Below, one piece after another: positions 12,994-23,519 of a stretch of 64,000 nt of DNA. Every line of letters begins with the position of its first letter. Positions within the stretch are counted from its first letter, which is position 1. Source of the DNA: Saccharina japonica (Eukaryota > Sar > Phaeophyceae > Laminariales > Laminariaceae); assembly GCA_008828725.1 (NCBI GenBank), contig MEHQ01003258.1:62001-126000 (forward strand). The letters run 5' to 3'. Under the pieces are notes generated by a model. It made no database searches. It was not told where the DNA came from and saw only the letters and a program-made list of their open reading frames with translations. Made by a program: the position numbers and the translations under genes.

Positions 12994-13015
12994 TAATCTG
13001 AGTAATTTACGTTCC
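12994..13015 (+). repeat. 22-bp direct repeat flanking copy B, right
   Basis: Partner of 11646-11667. It lies two bases outside the A1 end of the fragment. Sequence beyond the two repeats is unrelated, so the match is not part of a larger duplication. Confidence 0.85.
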
Positions 13016-13487
13016 TTATATTGTTGGCCACTGCGGTATTATTTTCCGACACCACCTACAATTAATGTTTATCGCCCCCAAAGTTCTCCCCTTTTTGCTA
13101 AATTACCTAATCCACACAAGCTGAAATAGTTCATTTTTGAGTTTCACCCGCCCCCACCCACTCTCTTTTACCGTGTGATTCGGTGTGATGCCGTTTGTTT
13201 GTGTGGGGATGTCGCATATTCATTTGTGATGTAATGTGTGATTTCCCCCCCCCCCCGATATTCTCGGATATGGTGTTGTGTTAGTGAGACTCCATTGGCG
13301 TTAGCGATATTTTGTGTGGTTTTGTTTGTGTTTACTGTGTTTTTCTGCTTTTTCGTGTGATTCGCATTTGGTTTGGGTTGATTTTGTTGTGTTTTTGTGT
13401 TACTCGCTTAGTTTTGTGGGGTTTTGTGTATGTGTTTGTGCGATTTGTTTCATTTCGTTGCGATTTCCATGGATTTCGAGTTATTTT
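13016..13487. other. G/T-rich flank
   Basis: Strongly G/T-rich from about 13145, with a poly-C tract near 13246. It resembles in composition the stretches at 9680-9960 and 20030-20160, so the full retroelement seems to have inserted into a G/T-rich region. No gene. Confidence 0.4.
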
Positions 13488-13701
13488 GCAGAATATTCTC
13501 GGAAGAATGAGAGAATGTGAGTTTTGTACGTACGTAAGAAGTTTGGCCAATCAGATGAATGCAGAAATACATGGTAGTATGAATCGTAGCCCGTGATATC
13601 CACCTGGTCCAGTTCGTAGCTGTGACCAGCACGTGATAGCGCAGTGCAGCAAAGTCAGAGCTACGGGTCCAAGGTGTGATACAGACTAGTTTTGTGTTCC
13701 C
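13488..13701 (+). repeat. Split direct repeat A1 (left end of copy A)
   Basis: 214 bp, differing from A2 (19075-19288) at four positions by eye. It begins GCAGAATATTCTCGG and ends AGTTTTGTGTTCCC just before the gag-like start codon. It must therefore also hold the 5' untranslated region, and probably the promoter. The same end is present in copies B and C. Confidence 0.92.
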
Positions 13702-13704
13702 AAT

Positions 13705-15243
13705 ATGTCCGAACAGAGCAAGTCGCCGGAGGCTGAGGTTTTTCGGGTTGCTGCTGCGCAAGACGTCCAGGCGGCTTTGGCTGCTGCGCAAACTCGGGCA
13801 GAAGAAAATGCGCTTGCTGCTGTAGCTGCAGTGCAGGCCCAGGTGGACGCACGCCGTGTGGAGGATGCAAATGCTGTGCAAGCCGAGGCCGAGGCTCGAC
13901 AGGCAACAGCCGAGGCCGAGGCTCGACAGGCCACGGCTGCTGCTGTTGCCGCTGCTGCTGCTGCTGCTACTGCTGTTGCCGCCGTTCCGCCACCGCCGCA
14001 GGCGGCCGCGGGGGGAGCTGCAACTCCTGCTGAGATCCTGCAGTGGCAACGTCAGGTGGCATCCGAGTTCTCCCGCATCGACAGCGAGGTACACAACATG
14101 AAATCCGTGCTGGATAACGTGCTCGTATCTATGGGTGGCATTCGGGACGCGGTTGCTGGCGGTGCGACGAAGACCGCTCACGTCGAGGTCCTCCTCCAGC
14201 AAATGATGGAGAACTTCGGCGACCGCGAACCGGCCTCGCGTGAAGGTGGGGACGCGAGAGAGCGTCACGTCCAAAAGTCACAGCTGACGGATGACACCGC
14301 ACTGTGGAAGAAGATGCCTTCCAGGAAGCATTGGGTGCTCAGGGGGCGCCTGCCCCCGAATATCGGCGAGTCGGCAGCCGATCTTCAGTCGTTTGTGGGC
14401 GAGGCCGTCAAGGTCACATCGGTAGTGGCCGCTCAGCTACGTGCGATCAGCGACTTTGACGTGGCCGCGTATGGGCCTCGCGCGGAAGGGGCTGTCGACC
14501 ATCTGCTCATGGTCGCTGACCGTCTTGACTTCTTGCGCCAGGCTCTTATGTCAGTGCTTACCGTTGGAATCTCGGATGCCGTCGCCGGTGACCGTGCTTG
14601 CGTTTCCCGGCTTGCACCCATCGACGCATCGTTCGCGTCTGCTGCGGCCGACCTGCGCCGCCACACACTCAACAACATCATCTTGCTCTCCGGGTCCGCG
14701 GCGAGGGCCGTTATGAGCGAAATGGTGAACGACGACCTCCGCCTGTGGGTCAACGACCTCATGAGATTCGCCCAGCAAGTTCGTCCAGCGACCGTGCCTC
14801 CTGCGTATGACGCCGTATTCGACGCACCGCCTGTGCCTGCCTTTTCTCGTACTCGCGCATTCTGCACGAGCGGGGGCGACGTTCTAAAGCTTGTGGAAGG
14901 TATGCAGGCCCCGCGCGACAGCCGGGATGGGGCATCCAAGCGGAACCACAGCCCCAGCCCCGCCCCGGCCAGGACGGGTACCGCAAGGAAGAAGAGCTCC
15001 GCCGTGTGCCGGCTGAATCTGACGGGAAAATGCCATTTTTCCAACTGCAAGTTCGTGCACGCTTCTCCCTCGGTCGACTCCACCTCTCCTGTCGCTCTCC
15101 GCGACGGGGGTAGCTCGGCGGCGCCGGCTGGGGGGTCGCGGGGCAGTTCCGCGGCGCAGGCTGGTGGGTCGCGGGCCATAGTTCTGCGCCAGGACGGTGG
15201 TCGCGGGGGGGCCGGAAGTGGGGGCGGCACTGGTTCTGGATGA
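13705..15243 (+). CDS. gag-like ORF1 of copy A, 512 codons
   Basis: The first ORF of the element, starting three bases after A1 with the ATG whose protein begins MSEQSK. Residues ~1-110 are very Ala-rich and Gln/Glu-rich (coiled-coil-like), coded by GCT/GCA/GCC runs. A central region of about 120-400 has no known motif and should be the nucleocapsid body. Near residues 435-452 lies a CCCH zinc knuckle of the form C-x7-C-x4-C-x3-H, a likely RNA-binding site, followed by a Gly/Ser/Ala-rich tail. This layout is what is seen in ORF1 of YR retroelements. The frame is open throughout, and it is matched at DNA level by copies B and C. Confidence 0.85.
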   Translation: MSEQSKSPEAEVFRVAAAQDVQAALAAAQTRAEENALAAVAAVQAQVDARRVEDANAVQAEAEARQATAEAEARQATAAAVAAAAAAATAVAAVPPPPQAAAGGAATPAEILQWQRQVASEFSRIDSEVHNMKSVLDNVLVSMGGIRDAVAGGATKTAHVEVLLQQMMENFGDREPASREGGDARERHVQKSQLTDDTALWKKMPSRKHWVLRGRLPPNIGESAADLQSFVGEAVKVTSVVAAQLRAISDFDVAAYGPRAEGAVDHLLMVADRLDFLRQALMSVLTVGISDAVAGDRACVSRLAPIDASFASAAADLRRHTLNNIILLSGSAARAVMSEMVNDDLRLWVNDLMRFAQQVRPATVPPAYDAVFDAPPVPAFSRTRAFCTSGGDVLKLVEGMQAPRDSRDGASKRNHSPSPAPARTGTARKKSSAVCRLNLTGKCHFSNCKFVHASPSVDSTSPVALRDGGSSAAPAGGSRGSSAAQAGGSRAIVLRQDGGRGGAGSGGGTGSG

Positions 15244-15294
15244 GGACACGGGCCCTTCCTGTCGGTTGGGCCAACACCGGGGGGGGCGGCTGCT

Positions 15295-17620
15295 GTGCAG
15301 GCCGTTGGAGCGGCGGCCGCGCTGGCCGTTGGTGGAGCGGCTACGAAGCCGGACGCCAGCGGTGGGGCGGGGGATCGGCCGGTCGCCCGCGGTGGAGCTG
15401 GGGGGTTGCGTGGGCGCGCGTTAGAAGCTCTGGTTGGCGATGGCGGCGTTGGACGTGATCGAATTGCTGTGGCTCCGGGTTCGATCTCCTTCGGGGAGAA
15501 AGGTACGGGGGTTGGTGTGCTTGCGAATTGTTTGCCTGTTGACACGGTGTGCGTGAGAAGTGCGGTCGATGATGGGCGTTCGGGTGATTTGCGACTCAAT
15601 ACGGTAGCTGAGTGGCTTGCCGCGCGGGAGGTTGTGGTGCAGGCAGTGTCCGCGCGGGGTTCAGCGAGCCTCGATCGTGTTGCTTCAATAAGCTCATCCC
15701 TCCTGCGTCAATGCCAGGGCAGTGTTGCCCTGTTCATGTCCACGATCGGCTCTTCGTTGTTTTCTCCGCATATTCATGTTGACACCGTACAGCACAGGTT
15801 TGGTGACATCAAGCAATTTCCCTCTATTTCTCTATTGCTTCGCGTGTTGGCGCCGGGCGCGCCGGTGGGTGTTGCGCAAGGGGGTGATTTGATCACAGAA
15901 TAAGCTTATGGCAACCACTCCGACGTAGCGACGCACGCTTCTGATATTCATCAAAAGATTTGCGCGGACGTTATGCACGGGCGGGCTCTGGTTTGTGATT
16001 TGCGATTCGCCACCGAGATTACGGGTCTTCGCATTTCACCGATGAGCGTCGTTCTCGAGCCCAAATTTAGGATTATTCACGATCTTACGTTTGCTCGGGC
16101 GGGCGACCGAACCAGCGTTACCGGTGACACCGACTTTGATTCTGCACCACCGTGCGAGCTCGGTCACGTGCTCCGTTAGGTTTTGTTACGGGTGCTGTTT
16201 TCGCGACAGAAGCACGGTAGCAGCGCTCGAATTCTCCTGTGCCGTGTGGACGTCAAAGATGCTTTCCGGCAAGTTCCGATTGACCCGGCAGGCGCGCCGA
16301 CTTTCGGATACGTGTTCGGTGATCAGGTTGTCGTGGATTTGCGATTGCAGTTTGGTTGGCGTAACAGCCCTGGGTTTTGGGGGCTGATGGCATCTGCGCT
16401 AGAACGTGCTCACACCCACTCTACGTTTCAGGGCGCAAACGTGTCCCAAAAAGGGGCTGCCGCCGTGGCGCACGTCAAACTCTCCCCGCCGCGTGGGGTT
16501 CGTGTCGTTGCTATCCCGGGTGACTGTGGGTCCGTCCCTGGTTCAGGGGGTACCACGGGGGGCAATTTGTTTGTGAGGTACTACGTAGACGATGGCATTC
16601 TCGTCGAGGTGCAATGGTGGCCGGACGGCCGCCGTTGTTTGCGCGCTGTACAGTCGCTGGCGTGGGACCATTTTCGCTTGTTGGGCGAACGTGGTGTCCC
16701 CGATCCACCCCTCTTGTCAGCAAACAAACAAAAACTAACTGGGACGCATAGCTAGAGGTGTTGGGTTGGAGTATTGACACTGAGGCGCTTACGGTCACGT
16801 TGCCGTCCCATAAGCGTCTCAAGTTGCGCACCGTACTTGCGGAGTGGCCCCAGTCTCGTACATCTGCTTCCGCGAAGCAGGTGTCGCAGCTGGTGGGTTT
16901 TCTCATGCATGTTTCATTTGCTGTTCGTCCGGGGGGGTTCTTTGTGAACCGCTTGTTGGCTTCGGTCGGTATGCCGCGTATCGCCGCCGGAGCTGATTTT
17001 GCTGGTCGTATGGCCAATCCAGGGCGACGCCTCGCCCTGGGACCCGAGTTCCACGCGGACCTCGAGTTTTGGCGGTGGTTCGTCGGGGAAGGATTGGACG
17101 CTCGTGGAGGAACCTTGTCGGCTCCGATGTATCATTTGCTTGAGCGCAACCCTCGACGTACTTTGTTTTCAGACGCGTCCAAAATCGCTGTCGGGGGGTT
17201 TTGCCTTGAGACTGGTGTATATTGGCGATACGAGCTTGACGCTGGGGAACGGTCTCGATTCTGCGGATCGAGTAAGTCCGTTGCAGACGAGAACGATATA
17301 TCAATTAACGTTCTCGAACTGCTTGGCATGGTAGTCTCTGCTTGGGTGCTGGTGTCTCCGTGCGCCGAACGCCCTTCCGCGATGGGGGACTGTGTGCTGT
17401 TGAGCGGTGACAATGAAGCAGCCATTCAGTGGGTGCGGCGTTGTCGAGGGGGAAAGGAGCCGAGATCGGGCGCGCTGATGCGCCTCCTTGGTGTGCTTAA
17501 ATTATCCTCTGGTTGGCACTTTGACTCAAAACACGTACGTGGAATATTTAACGTGGCCGCTGATGGTATCTTTCGCTGGGGTCGCGATTCCGTCCTTGTT
17601 AATTTGCGTGACGTTCGCCC
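15295..17620 (+). mobile_element. Reverse transcriptase / RNase H region of copy A
   Basis: Coding remnants of the pol protein. The RT palm is seen as VDVKDAF near 16247 and YVDD near 16583. RNase H blocks follow: LFSDAS near 17164, INVLELLG near 17304 and LSGDNEAAI near 17400. The connection pattern (FGWRNSPGFW before YVDD, and an RNase H with ELLG and GDN blocks) is typical of DIRS/Ngaro-type pol and unlike Ty1/copia or Ty3/gypsy. The region is broken, so no intact protein is expected. The N-terminal part (15295-15903) has no recognisable domain. Confidence 0.85.
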
Positions 17621-17689
17621 CGACATTTCATGGCAGGAGCAGGACCCGGGGGGCGCGGGAACGTCCCTATGTACTTCGGTGTTGGCCTC

Positions 17690-18690
17690 GAACTCATGCG
17701 AAACGCCATTGCGCCCTCGTCTGAACGCACTTATCAGGGGCATTTTGGCGCATGGGTAGACGTTTGGGTACGTCGTGGGATGTCTGAATTCCTCGAACGT
17801 TGCAGAGACCGCGTGACCAACGTATGGCATTTGTTCGAGTACGTAGCGTACGCATTTGCGACCAAGAAATTGCGGTCGGCTACTATCGAGAGCCATTTGT
17901 CAGCAATCAAGTTTTTCCATCGTATCTCGCGAGGGTTCGAGCTTGACACCACTCATCCCGTGTTGGTTAACGCCCTTAAAGGAGCAGGTCGTTCGCATGC
18001 CAACGCCGGCAACCAAGCTACCGTGCGTCGGCCCGTTTCGTGGAAAATGTTGATTGCAGGCGAGAAGCTGATTTCTACGGAGCAGACCGGGGGTCGTGTT
18101 TTGTGGCTTGCCCTGTGTGCCTCGTTCTGCTTTCTGACTCGCGCGTCCGAAATGTTTGCGGAAACCCAATCACGTGTTCACGATACTTATTGTTTACGGC
18201 GGGCCGATGTAGCATTCTTTCGCGGAAAGTTTCAGCTGACTGCGGCGCAGTGGTCGACTGCGGATCGAGTTGAAGTTAGGTTTCGTGGGTCAAAGGGGGA
18301 CCAATTGCGGAAAGGGGCACTCTTGACGCGGGTACGTGTGGGTCAGGCGAGGCGTGTGGGCGAGGGTGGTGGGGCTGTCGATCTCATGATCGAATTGATG
18401 TCTTGTTACTTGTTCCTTCCCTCGTCGGCCCCCTTGGTTGCGTTTGGCGTTGGTAATGGCAGATGGCCCATGTGGACACAGCAGCAAGTGACGACAGCCT
18501 TACGGAAAGTGGTTGCGTTGGCGGGAGTGCGTGCGGAGAGTACGCTTTGCACTCCCTGAGGATTGGAGGCGCAACGCACTTGTCGGTGGGGGGTGCGACA
18601 CCAGAGGTGTTGCAGCGTGAAGGACGATGGGCGTCCGATGCGTACAAGGCGTATGTTCGCAGTCACGGAGAGGACACTAGTTGGGTAGCA
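17690..18690 (+). mobile_element. Tyrosine recombinase region of copy A
   Basis: Codes for a phage-integrase-fold recombinase, the enzyme YR retroelements use in place of a DDE integrase to insert a circular DNA intermediate. Visible motifs: an N-terminal SAM-like domain (SERTYQGH near 17720), box A around TRASEMF near 18139, the H-x-x-R box HSLRIGGAT near 18552, and the region of the nucleophilic Tyr in DAYKAYVR near 18638. These are the R..HxxR..Y elements of the family. The region is not a single open frame and is probably inactive. Confidence 0.87.
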
Positions 18691-18900
18691 GAGGTTATGG
18701 CCCAGGAAGGAATTAGTGGTGGGATTCAGCCGGGGCAGGGCACAGAGTGGGGGCAAGTTAAACCACCTTTAGATCTGAATAGGCAGACTTGAAAGTACGA
18801 AGAAATGTGTTATCACATGCGTTTCCTATCATATGGCAAGTAGGGGGGGGGGGCGTAAGAGGGCATTGGTAAATCGGGTAAACTCCCATATTGTGTTGGA

Positions 18901-19074
18901 GGCTGGCGGCAAGATTTAGATGTCGCCAGTTGGGTTGGGAGTTAACTCGAGTATACGGATGTCAGCGTGGGGTTTGCCGCTGGAGCAGCCCCGGGGGTCT
19001 TCCCCTCTCCACCCCCCTTCTCCAGGCGGGGGTTAGCGCATTAATATAATACAACTTCGAAAGCAAAGTGCAAA
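18901..19074 (+). repeat. Split direct repeat B1
   Basis: 174 bp, starting GGCTGGCGGCAAGA and ending AAGTGCAAA directly against A2. It matches B2 (19848-20021) except at about ten positions by eye. It contains the palindromic GGCGGCAAGA..GTCGCC segment and a C-rich CCCCTCTCCACCCCCC stretch. Confidence 0.9.
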
Positions 19075-19288
19075 GCAGAATATTCTCGGAAGAATGAGAG
19101 AATGTGAGTTTTGTACGTACGTAAGAAGTTTGGCCAATCAGATGAATGCAGAAATACATGGTAGTATGAATCGTAGCCCGTGATATACACCTGGTCCAGT
19201 TCGTAGCTGTGACCTGCACGTGATAGCGCAGTGCAGCAGAGTCAGAGCTACGGGTCCAAGGTGTGATACAGACTAGTTTTGAGTTCCC
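19075..19288 (+). repeat. Split direct repeat A2
   Basis: 214 bp, same length and boundaries as A1. In this class the B1-A2 junction reproduces the head-to-tail join of the circular intermediate. Here it reads GTGCAAA|GCAGAATATTC, matching the element's outer ends. Confidence 0.92.
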
Positions 19289-19847
19289 ACCCACCCACCC
19301 GTGCTTTTGAGAGAGTCAGTGGAAGGGGATTTAAATGGTCGCAGCAACGTTGCGTTGGTTTGTTGCTGTTCGTTAGACGTACCCGTTTGTTTTTTTGTTT
19401 TCGCTGATGGTGCGACCGGGTGTCGTAGATTGCGCAAGTTGCGGCGGGGGCTAGCCGCAGTAGTGTTTTGTTTGATGCGAGGGGTTTTGCTTTTATCATA
19501 ATAATATATGCGTAGGGTTAGGGTTAGGTAGGCACGTCCGAATGTATACTTAGGGTTAGGGTTAGGGTAGGCACGTCCGAATGTATACTATTATGATAGG
19601 TAACAAGTAAACGAGTGTTATTATGCATCTGCTCGGATTTTGTGCGCAATCTGAAAGTTTTGGAGAGAGGGAGTCATTATCCGTATAGTCTAGACATGAA
19701 AAGTACATCTTTTTTATGTACGCGTTCCGTTTGTACGTGCATACTGGTACGTGTGTACATCTACATACATGCACATAGCTCGTAGGTCATGAGGTGGTGT
19801 CCATGTGTTTCTTTTTCGAGTTGTAACAAATTGTCGGTTGCCTGGCC
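19289..19847 (+). other. 559-bp spacer between A2 and B2 with TTAGGG-like duplication
   Basis: In PAT-type elements B2 usually follows A2 closely, so this spacer is unusual. It contains two copies of a ~38-bp segment made of a (TAGGGT)-like tract plus GGCACGTCCGAATGTATACT, at about 19513-19588. A 66-codon frame at 19301-19501 has no motif. It may be an insertion, or the remnant of the inside of a second element in tandem. Confidence 0.6.
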
Positions 19848-20021
19848 GGCTGGCGGCAAGAGTTAGATGTCGCCAGTTGGGTTGGGAGTTAACTCGAGTG
19901 TACGGATGTTAGCGTGGGGTTTGCCGCTGGAGAAGCCCCGGGGGTCTTCCCCTCTCCACCCCCCTTCTCCGGGCGGGGGGTAGCGCATTAATATAGCACA
20001 ACTTCAAAAGCAAAGAGCAAA
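19848..20021 (+). repeat. Split direct repeat B2 (right end of copy A)
   Basis: 174 bp, diverged from B1 by about 6%, ending AGAGCAAA next to G/T-rich flank DNA. Equal length and equal boundaries to B1 argue that it is the true right end. Confidence 0.88.
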
Positions 20022-21319
20022 GTGTGATTATTGCGTAGTGTGTGTGCTTCGGTGTGAGTTTGTGTGAAAGTTTTCGCTTGTTGGGGGTATTGTGTGCTAT
20101 TGTGGGATTTTGTTCCGATTTTTTGGCGTTTTGAGTGATTTATCTCGAGTTCGTCTTCGCCAACTGCGCCGCGTACGGGTTCCGGGTCGTCGGCAAGTCG
20201 CCACGATCACCTTTACCAGCTTTTACAAGTTTATCACACAATAACCTGCCATGTATGTAACATACCCCCAGAACTCACCCTTTCTCCCAACCCCTTCTCG
20301 CACCAGGACTACAGCATACTGCTGTGTCGTATGAATCCTGTGTGTTTTTCAATTGGCTGGCCTGTTCTTGCATGAAAAATAGGCTTGGACGGAGTGATCG
20401 TCTCCTGCATACACCCGCTGAGTAATTCCGATTAAATCTGGATTCATCTGATTTGTGCCAAACTGGATTCCGTTGATTGGGCGACGATTTTACCTACAGA
20501 AATAATCTTGCAGAGTTTGCATACCAGTACAGCAGTAGTACAGTACAGGACACCTTTTAATAATCAGGAACGCTCGTCGAAGGTGCATTTCGTATATTGA
20601 GAGTTCTCTCAACGCAATAACTTCAATCTCAAACGTCTCTCGAAGTTATGATTTCCTCTATCCATACATATCAGATCGGCCTTTTGATATATTCGCTGTT
20701 AATAATCGTACCCTGTTTCTAGTTTCGTGCCCTGTACTGTTCTCGCAAAAGGGCTGGTGAACCGATAAAAAATATTCAAGAACAGCTATACAACAGGTAT
20801 TAAACCACACCACAACCCACTCAAGCCAGCACCAGGACATCCGCGCTCATTCACTACACGGTGGCGAGCCGCATCTTTGTCGCGGGTAACCAGGGCAAGC
20901 AGGACAGCCGTCGGCACGACTACTTGATAGACGCAGGCTCCATCACTGCTGTCGGAATTTGACGGGCCTGGTACAACGCGAGAACACATCCACAGTACTC
21001 GTACATGTACTCTAAAGTATACGAACATTTACCAGCATGTAGCTGGTACTATACCGAGTACGACACGTATAATGTGATCTGTACGCACGATGTAAACGTA
21101 CCCGGTACTATGTACGATTACGATACGTACAATACGTATAATACATACGTATACGTCGTAATACATACTCATCGTTATATGCACCTGTTAAACGGTCTTA
21201 CCGTATCATCCTTATCTTTGGGCGGCGAAATATGCAAGACAAAAAAGAGCCATAGAGTGGTACTATAAGACCGTACGAGTAAAGCATATGGCTAAACCCG
21301 AATATGTACCGGCGCCCCA
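20022..21319. other. Noncoding; includes R3 copy 2 at 20342-20500
   Basis: 20030-20160 is G/T-rich. 20342-20500 is the second copy of the dispersed repeat first seen at 2312-2474. 21000-21180 is rich in GTAC and TACGTA words. No gene. Confidence 0.45.
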
Positions 21320-21735
21320 GGTACTGTGGCATATGTATACCCTTACCCCGGGTATTGTGGCACGCGGCGTGAATAACTTACAAAAGTTTCGGGTACGGGC
21401 ATGGATGTCGTGCAGAACTAACAAAAGTTCCAGGTACGGGCATGGACGTCGTGCAGAAAAACACAGAAGTTCCAGGTATGGGTATGAAGGTGTTATATAA
21501 CTCACCGAACTTCAGGGAATTGTGATCCAGGTATACAGAACTCACAGGAGTTCGGTGCTGGTATGAATTAGTTGTACCCTAACCCCGGGTATTGTGTCAC
21601 GAGGCGTATAAAACTTACAGAAGTTCCGGGTACAGGTATAGATTTCGTACATAACTCACACAAGTTCCGGGAAGGGTCTAAATATCGTATACTCGCAGAG
21701 CTTACAGGAGAGTTTTGTAGGGAAATACGAAGGTA
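21320..21735 (-). repeat. 42-bp satellite, locus 1
   Basis: Tandem units of 41-42 bp (for example starts near 21381, 21422 and 21464) built from AAGTTCC(G/A)GGTACGGG, a variable TCGTGCAGAACT-like part and a TAACT(T/C)ACA junction. Some units carry CCCCGGGTATTGTGGCACG. The same satellite lies at 61905-63025 in the opposite orientation. Confidence 0.7.
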
Positions 21736-23519
21736 TACAAGGGCTCCGCATGGGTGCCGGCATTCGCCGGCACCCATGGTTCGGATAGGACATATACCTG
21801 GTACATTACTTATTTGGTACCATCCTTATTATTTACGACAATGTGATGGCGCTCGCTCGTATTTCGATATCTGACGCCTACGTGCAGAATCAAGGCAGTG
21901 CCAGGTGTTAATTGCAGGAAGAAGGAAACGCTACTGTAATTGCTGATACTCAGTTCGCAACTTCATTTCTCAGTCTCTGTCAGAAATGCACCAGTCGAGG
22001 TCCCGGTGGCGGGCTCAGTTTCAGTTTTGGCACGTGCGGCAAAAACACTTCGTGCCGAGCAAGCGGTTCCGCATGGATATGCGAAGTCGAGATATTTAAA
22101 AGCTGGCAACGGGGAGGAAATCTCTATTCTTCTCTGACTCTCGTGTGTCTGAGCAGACTCGTATCTAGCCCTGTACACTACAACAGTAGTACTGCTGTAC
22201 AGCAGTACGTACTACACAGCAGCACTCAGCAATACTATACACACCAGCTGCTCGCTACGTCGTACATACAGTACTCGTACCTGGTACTACTCGTACGTAC
22301 TGCTGTTTGTTCTTGTACGTATTACAGCCAGGCACAGCAGTAATATCTCTACACTGAAAAATGAGCTACTATTGTACTGAATCCACCCGAAACATAATCA
22401 GCCGAGTTTTCATTCCTCCGTGGATCTTTGATATTTTAATTGAGGCGAGATATTTTGAGTTGAGACTCGCACCACAAATATCTCTCTCAGCAGCAACAGC
22501 ACCACGCATATCATCCTCCGCGGCCAGTAGAGCCGAGGTATCTCCGCAAGATCCGCGCACTTCGAGGCCGCTGCGCTCGGCGGCGGCGCTTGAATCGAGA
22601 GTGCGCGCGGGCGGAAAGTCACTGGTGGAGGCTGAGGGGCGCGACCCTCGAGAAGAGCGGGCGAGAAAGCCAACGCGAGGCCGGCGAAACGGGTCCCGAG
22701 TGCGAGTCCGGTCTGAAGCGAAGAGAGAGCCCAAAAGGCCCCGGAGCACCACAGCGAGCATCAAGGAACGTATATATCTATATATCTATACCCCGGGTAT
22801 GGTGTTGTAGGTACCCTACAGAATACACCCTTGGAACATTCAGATTATCGATACTACAGCTTGCTGCTGTCCTTCCCGCTCTACGTCGTTACTCGTATAG
22901 TGCCGAGGGTGTCGAGCCACATCTCAACTCTGGTTGGTACATCTCTACAGTATAACGTGTGTCGGATACATGAAAAATACTACGTACGTCCAATAGAAGA
23001 TGCCATATTATCGTACCGATATCCACCAATGCGTTTCGGGAGAAGAGGGGGGAGGGAAGAGAGAAGAGGGAAGACATTCGAGACCGAAGGAATCCGCCGC
23101 CACGGTGGACGCCACCCCGGTGTTCATTCAATTTTGTTGATTGTTTGTCTATGTGTAATATTGTGATTGTTTTGCTGATGAGAGCCTATTACCCGCTCGG
23201 CCAGTATACTGCTGCAATCAGGCACCCTGGTTGATATGGGCTACTGCACCATCGCTACTATCTGAGTCAACCAGTTCTCTACCGTGATATTTTGCAAAAT
23301 GGTATATACACCACCACTTGGTACTGGTGACCGGACCTCGTCACGTTCCATTGCTCCTGTACTTAGTATTCCTTCGTGTCATGCATAGGTCGTTAATCGT
23401 AGCAATATACCCGCATACCATCTGATGAAAATTCTACTAATAATATATGCGACAGGATCGTATTGCTCCCACTATAGTAATGTTCCACAGATGCTCCGAG
23501 TACCTTGGGGTAAAGTGAA
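21736..23519. other. Noncoding; GC-rich block at 22530-22760
   Basis: 22180-22330 is a CAGCAGTAC/GTACTGCTG-rich stretch. The GC-rich block supports open frames on both strands (up to 149 codons, Arg-rich) with no motif, which I treat as composition effects. It could instead be the CpG-rich start or first exon of an unseen gene. Confidence 0.3.

Larger units (their letters stand above)
11646..13015 (-). mobile_element. Ngaro/PAT-like retroelement fragment (copy B) between 22-bp direct repeats
   Basis: The minus strand of 11668-12991 matches the first ~1.3 kb of the full copy at 13488: left terminal repeat A1 (about 12785-12991), then part of the gag-like region. Nothing of the reverse transcriptase or recombinase is present. 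An identical 22-bp sequence (TAATCTGAGTAATTTACG...) sits directly outside both ends, at 11646-11667 and 12994-13015, and looks like a target-site duplication. The fragment is broken, and visibly diverged from copy A. Confidence 0.85.
13488..20021 (+). mobile_element. Ngaro/PAT-like tyrosine-recombinase retroelement, full length, broken (copy A)
   Basis: A 6.5-kb element of the YR (DIRS-order) retrotransposons. Parts in order: A1 repeat, gag-like ORF, reverse transcriptase with RNase H, tyrosine recombinase, B1, A2, a 559-bp spacer, B2. A1 and A2 are both 214 bp and B1 and B2 are both 174 bp. B1 abuts A2, which is the split-direct-repeat plan of PAT and Ngaro elements and distinguishes them from LTR elements and from inverted-repeat DIRS. 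The element starts GCAGAATATTC and ends GAGCAAA. A1 and A2 differ at about 2% of sites, so insertion is fairly recent. All expected domains are present, but the pol region is broken in several places (about five). No DNA methyltransferase domain was noticed. PAT versus Ngaro placement needs a phylogeny. Confidence 0.9.

Noticed and set aside
14433-15599. 388-codon minus frame opposite the gag-like ORF
   Set aside because: A shadow of the GC-rich, codon-biased gag-like ORF on the + strand.
13488-19288. A1 and A2 as long terminal repeats of an LTR element
   Set aside because: B1 lies between the ORFs and A2, B2 lies outside A2, and the element codes for a tyrosine recombinase, so this is a split-direct-repeat YR element.
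22361-22810. 149-codon Arg-rich frame in a GC-rich block
   Set aside because: A 131-codon frame is open on the opposite strand across the same block and neither has a motif; GC-rich DNA has few stops by chance.
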